Positions 60,052-64,000 of a stretch of DNA of 64,000 nucleotides are shown piece after piece. Position 1 is the first letter of the stretch. Every line of letters begins with the position of its first letter. This DNA is from Pseudobutyrivibrio ruminis CF1b (GTDB taxonomy: Bacteria; Bacillota; Clostridia; Lachnospirales; Lachnospiraceae), in assembly GCF_000424005.1 (NCBI RefSeq), contig NZ_AUJB01000008.1:186001-250000 (forward strand), read 5' to 3'. The translations under genes and the position numbers were made by a program. Under the pieces are notes generated by a model. It was not told the DNA's origin. It saw only the letters and a program-made list of their open reading frames with translations, and did not search any database.

Positions 60052-61254
60052 ATGGATAAAAAAAAGGCTTTGTCTGGCGCCATAACATTTATAACCCTGA
60101 TGGGAATCGTAAGTCTGTTTTCGGACATGACTCATGAAGGCGCAAGAAGCATATTGGGCGAATATCTGAACCTCGCAGGGGCATCCGCTGCAACCATCGG
60201 ATTTGTGTCCGGTATAGGAGAATTGTGCGGGTATTCACTAAGGCTCATATCTGGATTTATAGCAGATAAAACAAAGAAATACTGGACATTTGTTATCACA
60301 GGCTATGTAATACAGGCTCTGGCGATTCCTGCACTGGCACTCGTACCTGAACATGGCTGGATTTGGGCCTGCGGTCTTGTGATCCTGGAGCGTATCGGAA
60401 AAGCGATAAAAAAGCCTGCCAAAAACACATTGGTAAGCTTTGCGGCAAGCGAGATCGGAACCGGAAAAGGCTTTGCCTATCAGGAGTTTCTGGATCAGCT
60501 TGGCGCGTTTCTCGGACCGGTACTGCTTTTTGTAACAGCTCTTGTAAAAGGTACAGACGACCTTTTTACAACATATAGAATCTCTTTTGCGATACTGCTT
60601 GTTCCTGCAATGATCACCATAGCTCTTGTTTTGACAGCAAAGATAAGATACCCTGATCCGGAGATCTTTGAAAAGCAGGAAGATAAACCGGCAAGCTTTG
60701 AATTCAGGAAGTCATTTGTTCTGTTCATGGCGGCCATCTGCTTTTTTGCTTTTGGCTTTGCAGACTTCACCCTGATCACACTTCATTCGGCTAAAACCGG
60801 AGCATTTAATGAATCCATGCTCAGCCTGCTATATGCTGGGGCAATGGCTGTGGATGCCTTTGCTGCACTATTCTTTGGCTGGCTTTATGATAAGGTCGGG
60901 CTGAAGGCTCTGATCATTTCCACACTATGCAGCACATTCTTCTCATGTTTTGTTTTTATGACTGGAAATGCCTGGTTGATCGGAGCTGGGATAATTCTGT
61001 GGGGGATTGGAATGGGTGCGCAGGAAAGTATTATGAAAGCAGCTGTCAGCGGAATCGTCCCGCGTTCCATGCGAAGCACCGGTTTCGGAATATTTGAGAC
61101 AGGATTTGGTATTGCGTGGTTTCTGGGCAGTTGGCTTCTCGGTGCCCTGTATGATTTGAATCCTGTGTATCTTGTCACTGTGTCTGTGGTATCACAGTTT
61201 CTGGCGATTGCATTTTATGCTTTATGCCTCCGGTGCAATAAGACAGAGTGTTAA
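60052..61254 (+). CDS. Major facilitator superfamily transporter
   Basis: The 400-residue protein has about 12 membrane helices. The loop between helices 2 and 3 reads RLISGFIADKTKKYW, and GWLYDKVGLKALI repeats the pattern in the second half. Substrate unknown. It follows the hydrolase by 46 nt and shares its higher GC, suggesting joint transfer. Confidence 0.9.
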   Translation: MDKKKALSGAITFITLMGIVSLFSDMTHEGARSILGEYLNLAGASAATIGFVSGIGELCGYSLRLISGFIADKTKKYWTFVITGYVIQALAIPALALVPEHGWIWACGLVILERIGKAIKKPAKNTLVSFAASEIGTGKGFAYQEFLDQLGAFLGPVLLFVTALVKGTDDLFTTYRISFAILLVPAMITIALVLTAKIRYPDPEIFEKQEDKPASFEFRKSFVLFMAAICFFAFGFADFTLITLHSAKTGAFNESMLSLLYAGAMAVDAFAALFFGWLYDKVGLKALIISTLCSTFFSCFVFMTGNAWLIGAGIILWGIGMGAQESIMKAAVSGIVPRSMRSTGFGIFETGFGIAWFLGSWLLGALYDLNPVYLVTVSVVSQFLAIAFYALCLRCNKTEC

Positions 61255-61325
61255 CAATTCCAGTTTGTTGGAATGAGCATTATATCGGAAGTTAATCGCA
61301 CAACTTCCAGTTTGCGGAGGTAAAG

Positions 61326-61847
61326 ATGGTAATAATTATAACGGGAGCATCCCATGTCGGGAAAACGATTCTGGCACAACGGATGCTTGAGAAATACAAA
61401 TACCCTTATTTTTCAATTGACCATTTGAAAATGGGACTTATTCGTAGCGGCATTACTCATCTCACCCCAGAAGACGATGATGAACTTACTGACTATCTTT
61501 GGCCAATCGTTCGAGAGATAATAAAGACTGCTATTGAGAATGAGCAGAACCTTATTGTTGAAGGCTGCTATATACCTTTTGATTGGAGGAATAGTTTTGG
61601 TGAACAGTATCTTCAGTCGATAAGATTCATCTGTCTTGCTATGTCAGATGAATATATAGACACGCATTTTGAAGAGATAAAGTCACATGGTTCAGATATT
61701 GAAACAAGACTAGATGATTCTTATTGCACAGTCGAACAGCTGAAGCAAGACAATCACCAGGTCATAGATGGTTGCAAGTCTAATGGAGAAAAGATTACTC
61801 TGATCACCGAAAGCTATGAGGATTCTATAAAACACGTTTTGGATTAA
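61326..61847 (+). CDS. P-loop kinase-like protein
   Basis: The 173-residue protein has Walker A GASHVGKT (residues 7-14), followed by YFSIDHLKMGLIRSG and a Walker B-like NLIVEGCYIP, the pattern of small nucleoside/2-phosphoglycerate kinase-like NTPases. The substrate is not identifiable. GCGGAGG precedes the ATG. A hairpin (GGAAGTT/AACTTCC, 61289-61310) separates it from the transporter. Confidence 0.8.
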   Translation: MVIIITGASHVGKTILAQRMLEKYKYPYFSIDHLKMGLIRSGITHLTPEDDDELTDYLWPIVREIIKTAIENEQNLIVEGCYIPFDWRNSFGEQYLQSIRFICLAMSDEYIDTHFEEIKSHGSDIETRLDDSYCTVEQLKQDNHQVIDGCKSNGEKITLITESYEDSIKHVLD

Positions 61848-61893
61848 CAAATTCAAGTTTGTCCAGCTCTTAATTGAATAATGAACATTACAT

Positions 61894-61927
61894 ATGGCAG
61901 TTATCGAAAGATAACTGCCATTTTTTA
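61894..61927 (+). terminator. Terminator after the P-loop kinase gene
   Basis: ATGGCAGTTATC (61894-61905), GAAA loop, GATAACTGCCAT (61910-61921), then T6. Confidence 0.95.
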
Positions 61928-62090
61928 CTTTCAAAAAAATAAATATATTTAAAGTTTTGAAAATGCGGCGTAAAAATTTACGTTGCACTTGCGTCGGGTT
62001 TAATAGTTTTCGCCTGTAAAAATGTATTTCTACACTAATTTAAAAGACTGCGCGGATATAAATCGAAATATATGCCGATATATGTTAAAA

Positions 62091-62096
62091 TATAAT
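62091..62096 (+). promoter_or_regulatory. -10 element of the VbhA-Fic operon
   Basis: TATAAT lies 20 nt before the antitoxin start; no clear -35 was found. The preceding AT-rich spacer has repeated ATATATG words that could bind a regulator. Confidence 0.4.
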
Positions 62097-62115
62097 AGAA
62101 AAGGAGGCGGATATT

Positions 62116-62292
62116 ATGACTAATGCTGACGCATGGAATTATGCAATAGGTATGATTAAAGTAGACGGTCTAGAGCCAACTAAAGATTTTAAAGAATATA
62201 TAGAAAAAGAAAAACGTGGTGAAGTAACAATGGAGGATGCAAAGCGTTTTTTAGATAAGAAATATAAGATGAAGGAGTCCACAAATGCGTGA
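62116..62292 (+). CDS. VbhA-like antitoxin
   Basis: The 58-residue protein starts after AAGGAGGCGG and overlaps the fic gene by 8 nt. The sequence WNYAIGMIKVDGLEPTKDF, GEVTMEDAKRFL and DKKY match the small VbhA antitoxin pattern. The inhibitory motif expected as (S/T)xxxE(G/N) is replaced by MIKVDG, so inhibition may depend on a different contact or be weak. Confidence 0.75.
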   Translation: MTNADAWNYAIGMIKVDGLEPTKDFKEYIEKEKRGEVTMEDAKRFLDKKYKMKESTNA

Positions 62293-62908
62293 TCCTTATC
62301 TTTATGAGGACGTTCCTGTACTAAAAAATATTCTTGGTATAAAATCTCAAGAATTGCTGGATGAAGCTGAGGCTGATTATGTTGTATATCGATTAAAAGA
62401 TGTAGCAATTAATCCATTGCCTGGAGATTATCACACGGAACATTTTCTTAAGATGCATCAGGTTATCTTTCAAGATATATTTGATTGGGCGGGTTCGCCT
62501 CGAACTATTTCGATTTATAAAGAGGAAGATGTTTTAGGTGGACAATCTGTAGAGTATTCTGATCCGTTTGATATTGTTTCTGATATTCATCATGTATTGA
62601 AAGACATGAGAGAAAAAGAATGGGATGCATTTAATCATGAAGAATTAGCAAATCAATTCTGCGATTCTTTAGCGGCATTGTGGAAAATTCATCCATTTAG
62701 AGAAGGAAATACTCGAACTACAATAACTTTTTGCTGTCAATTCATTGAAGCACAAGGAATAATGATTAATCGAAAGCTTTTTGAAGAAAATGCTGGCTAT
62801 GTTAGAACTGCTCTTGTTGCATACAATGCATTCTTTTCTGATGGAAGTGATTTTAGCAAAAAAGAGTATTTATATAAAATTGTTTATGATGCTTTTTCTG
62901 AGCAATAA
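62285..62908 (+). CDS. Fic-domain AMP-transferase-type toxin
   Basis: The 207-residue protein has the complete Fic motif HPFREGNTRT (His136), the preceding FGWAGSPRTI-like region (DWAGSPRTISIYK) and a beta-hairpin flap. Fic proteins modify targets with AMP or other nucleotides. Arrangement with VbhA identifies a class I Fic toxin-antitoxin pair. Lower GC than the hydrolase/MFS pair suggests a different origin within the island. Confidence 0.92.
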   Translation: MRDPYLYEDVPVLKNILGIKSQELLDEAEADYVVYRLKDVAINPLPGDYHTEHFLKMHQVIFQDIFDWAGSPRTISIYKEEDVLGGQSVEYSDPFDIVSDIHHVLKDMREKEWDAFNHEELANQFCDSLAALWKIHPFREGNTRTTITFCCQFIEAQGIMINRKLFEENAGYVRTALVAYNAFFSDGSDFSKKEYLYKIVYDAFSEQ

Positions 62909-62948
62909 TGTGAACGTTGCAAAAAGTGTCGTAGGATAGCACACCACT

Positions 62949-63176
62949 ACAGGCAGCTATCGCTAACAAGTAATTGGCGGTTTTGTTGTTTGGCTAGTGA
63001 AATATAATTGAGTATTGGGCCCAGCCCTTCGGTTCTGCCGAGGGCTGGGACTTTTTTTGTGGGTTTGCCTAGGCGTTTCCGGTGGCCTGGGTTTTGAAAC
63101 AGAGAATAGCGGGACTAATATAGATTTGGTATTTCATGAAGACTAAGGATTCTGTATAATTAAAGGCAGTGAAATT
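62949..63176. repeat. Direct repeat copy 2 (array-free)
   Basis: It begins with the last 25 bp of ppdK, includes the duplicated terminator, and continues to GGCAGTGAAATT. Relative to copy 1 it lacks 271 bp and has about four substitutions. The copies bracket 59196-62948. Confidence 0.95.
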
Positions 63177-63558
63177 ATCAAATCGTCTTGGATTTGAATT
63201 GAAATCATATGAGGAAGTGGCAGACGTCAATTTATACGATACAATTATTTATGTTGGTGCATTATATGCTGGCGGAGTACTGGGGATGAAAAAGACATTT
63301 AAGGGCATGAAGAATCAACTGCCAACAGAAGTATATGATAAAGCTTCTATTTTCCATTTGAGAGGTGGAATAGATTATTCAAAGTTAGGATTTAAGCACA
63401 AAACCATGATGGGAATGCTTTATAAAAAAGCTGTAACACTGCCGGAAGACAAGAAAACTTCTGAAGTAAGGGCAATGATAGAAACCTATAATAAACAGGT
63501 GGATTTTGTGGATTTAATCACGATAGAGCCAATTGTCAAAGCATGTTTTGAAATATAA
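63169..63558 (+). pseudogene. 5'-truncated flavodoxin-like gene
   Basis: A 129-codon frame contains NLYDTIIYVGALYAGGVLGMKK and FHLRGGIDYSKLGF, typical of flavodoxin_5 proteins, but lacks the N-terminal FMN phosphate-binding loop (TSKYGTT-type) and a ribosome binding site. It begins at GTG within the right end of direct repeat 2, so the repeat appears to have replaced its 5' end. Confidence 0.75.
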
Positions 63559-63688
63559 TTCCTGTTTATTGACATAAATAATTATGAGATTTGATTGCAA
63601 GGCAATTTGTATTAAACTTATATGATGATTAGTAATTTAAGAAGCTGGAATTTATTATGTGAAGAGAGGGCGGGTTTTTCGATTATTT

Positions 63689-63904
63689 ATGTTTTTCAAG
63701 AAAAAAATTGAGAAAAAAGAATATGATAAATCAACCAAGAAACCTGTTATTAAGGCTAGTATATGCACTGGTGAACAGGTTGCGGGTTTTAAAGATATTT
63801 CCACAGGGGTATTTGAAGATGTAATGTTGATTAAAACTCCTGAAGATCTTGCAGTCTTTAAAGAAATGTATGATATAAAAGAAGAAATAGAAAAGATATA
63901 TTAA
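63689..63904 (+). CDS. Small protein of unknown function
   Basis: The 71-residue basic-start protein reads MFFKKKIEKKEYDKS, then PVIKASICTGEQVAGFKD and an acidic helix. Similar small proteins are widespread in clostridia, but no function is assigned from the sequence. ATG 63689 has no close ribosome binding site; an in-frame GTG at 63659 is possible. Confidence 0.65.
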   Translation: MFFKKKIEKKEYDKSTKKPVIKASICTGEQVAGFKDISTGVFEDVMLIKTPEDLAVFKEMYDIKEEIEKIY

Positions 63905-63910
63905 AAAGAT

Positions 63911-63949
63911 AAAACATATTTTTGCTCAAGCGAATATGTTTTATTTTTT
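63911..63949 (+). terminator. Terminator of the small gene
   Basis: AAAACATATT (63911-63920) pairs with AATATGTTTT (63933-63942), followed by a T-run. Confidence 0.85.
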
Positions 63950-63962
63950 TATCAAATAATAG

Positions 63963-63991
63963 TTGACACAGTGTCAAGAAGGTGATATGAT
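63963..63991 (+). promoter_or_regulatory. Promoter with perfect TTGACACAGTGTCAA operator
   Basis: TTGACA (63963-63968), 17 nt, TATGAT (63986-63991). TTGACACAGTGTCAA (63963-63977), a perfect 7-1-7 palindrome, covers the -35. Such sites are typical of TetR-type regulators; the controlled gene is beyond the window. Confidence 0.75.
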
Positions 63992-64000
63992 GCAATCATC

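Noticed and set aside
59196-62948. Classical IS, transposon or prophage
   Set aside because: No transposase, integrase or phage gene and no terminal inverted repeats were found; only the direct repeats support an acquisition event.

Overview
The window looks like a chromosomal segment of a low-to-moderate-GC anaerobic Firmicute of the family Lachnospiraceae, most likely Butyrivibrio/Pseudobutyrivibrio or a close relative. This is inferred from a butyryl-CoA:acetate CoA-transferase, pyruvate phosphate dikinase, starch and arabinan utilisation loci with ATPase-less ABC importers, a flagellin-like gene, strong GGAGG ribosome binding sites and canonical sigma-A promoters. No rRNA, tRNA, CRISPR, prophage or transposase was recognised.

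Layout. 1-0.9 kb: 3' end of a chemotaxis receptor. 1.1-12.6 kb: starch/maltodextrin locus (GH31 alpha-glucosidase, LacI regulator with two matching operators, binding protein and two permeases, and a large secreted multi-CBM amylase). 12.7-20.1 kb: HAD phosphatase, RlmI-like methyltransferase, two membrane proteins, a short flagellin-like protein, and a surface protein followed by the remnant of a related gene. 20.2-22.0 kb: thiol-redox operon (NADPH-motif-less thioredoxin reductase, thioredoxin, OhrR-like regulator) with a palindromic operator that recurs 20 kb away. 22.0-26.9 kb: exported protein, TPR protein, hybrid histidine kinase, small protein. 27.1-31.5 kb: thioesterase, butyryl-CoA:acetate CoA-transferase, exported Ig-like protein, Cys-rich small protein. 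31.6-40.4 kb: arabinan/arabino-oligosaccharide locus (two GH43, ArsR-type regulator, ABC binding protein and permeases, GH51). 40.9-44.3 kb: flavin/redox cluster (flavodoxin, nitroreductase, broken FMN-binding domain, ApbE, NusG-II protein, Gx-type membrane protein). 44.4-47.4 kb: DegV, DUF308, TetR and an MntP-like protein. 47.4-55.9 kb: an accessory Sec/glycosylation operon (secY2-asp1-asp3-secA2-gtfA-gtfB) without asp2 and without an adjacent serine-rich substrate. 56-58.7 kb: ppdK. 58.7-63.6 kb: a probable acquired island (alpha/beta hydrolase, MFS transporter, P-loop kinase, VbhA-Fic pair) bracketed by about 98% identical direct repeats that begin with the last bases of ppdK.

The most unusual structure is non-coding. 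Two intergenic arrays (40.5-40.7 kb and 58.8-59.1 kb) have a 52-bp period and contain short arms in alternating orientation; the arm sequence differs between arrays (TATCTGC/GCAGATA versus GCAGTGC/GCACTGC). The second array is missing from the other copy of the direct repeat, and the comparison defines a discrete 271-bp unit flanked by a 5-bp repeat GTGGC. A second, unrelated family of long palindromic elements lies between convergent genes at 26.95 and 34.14 kb.
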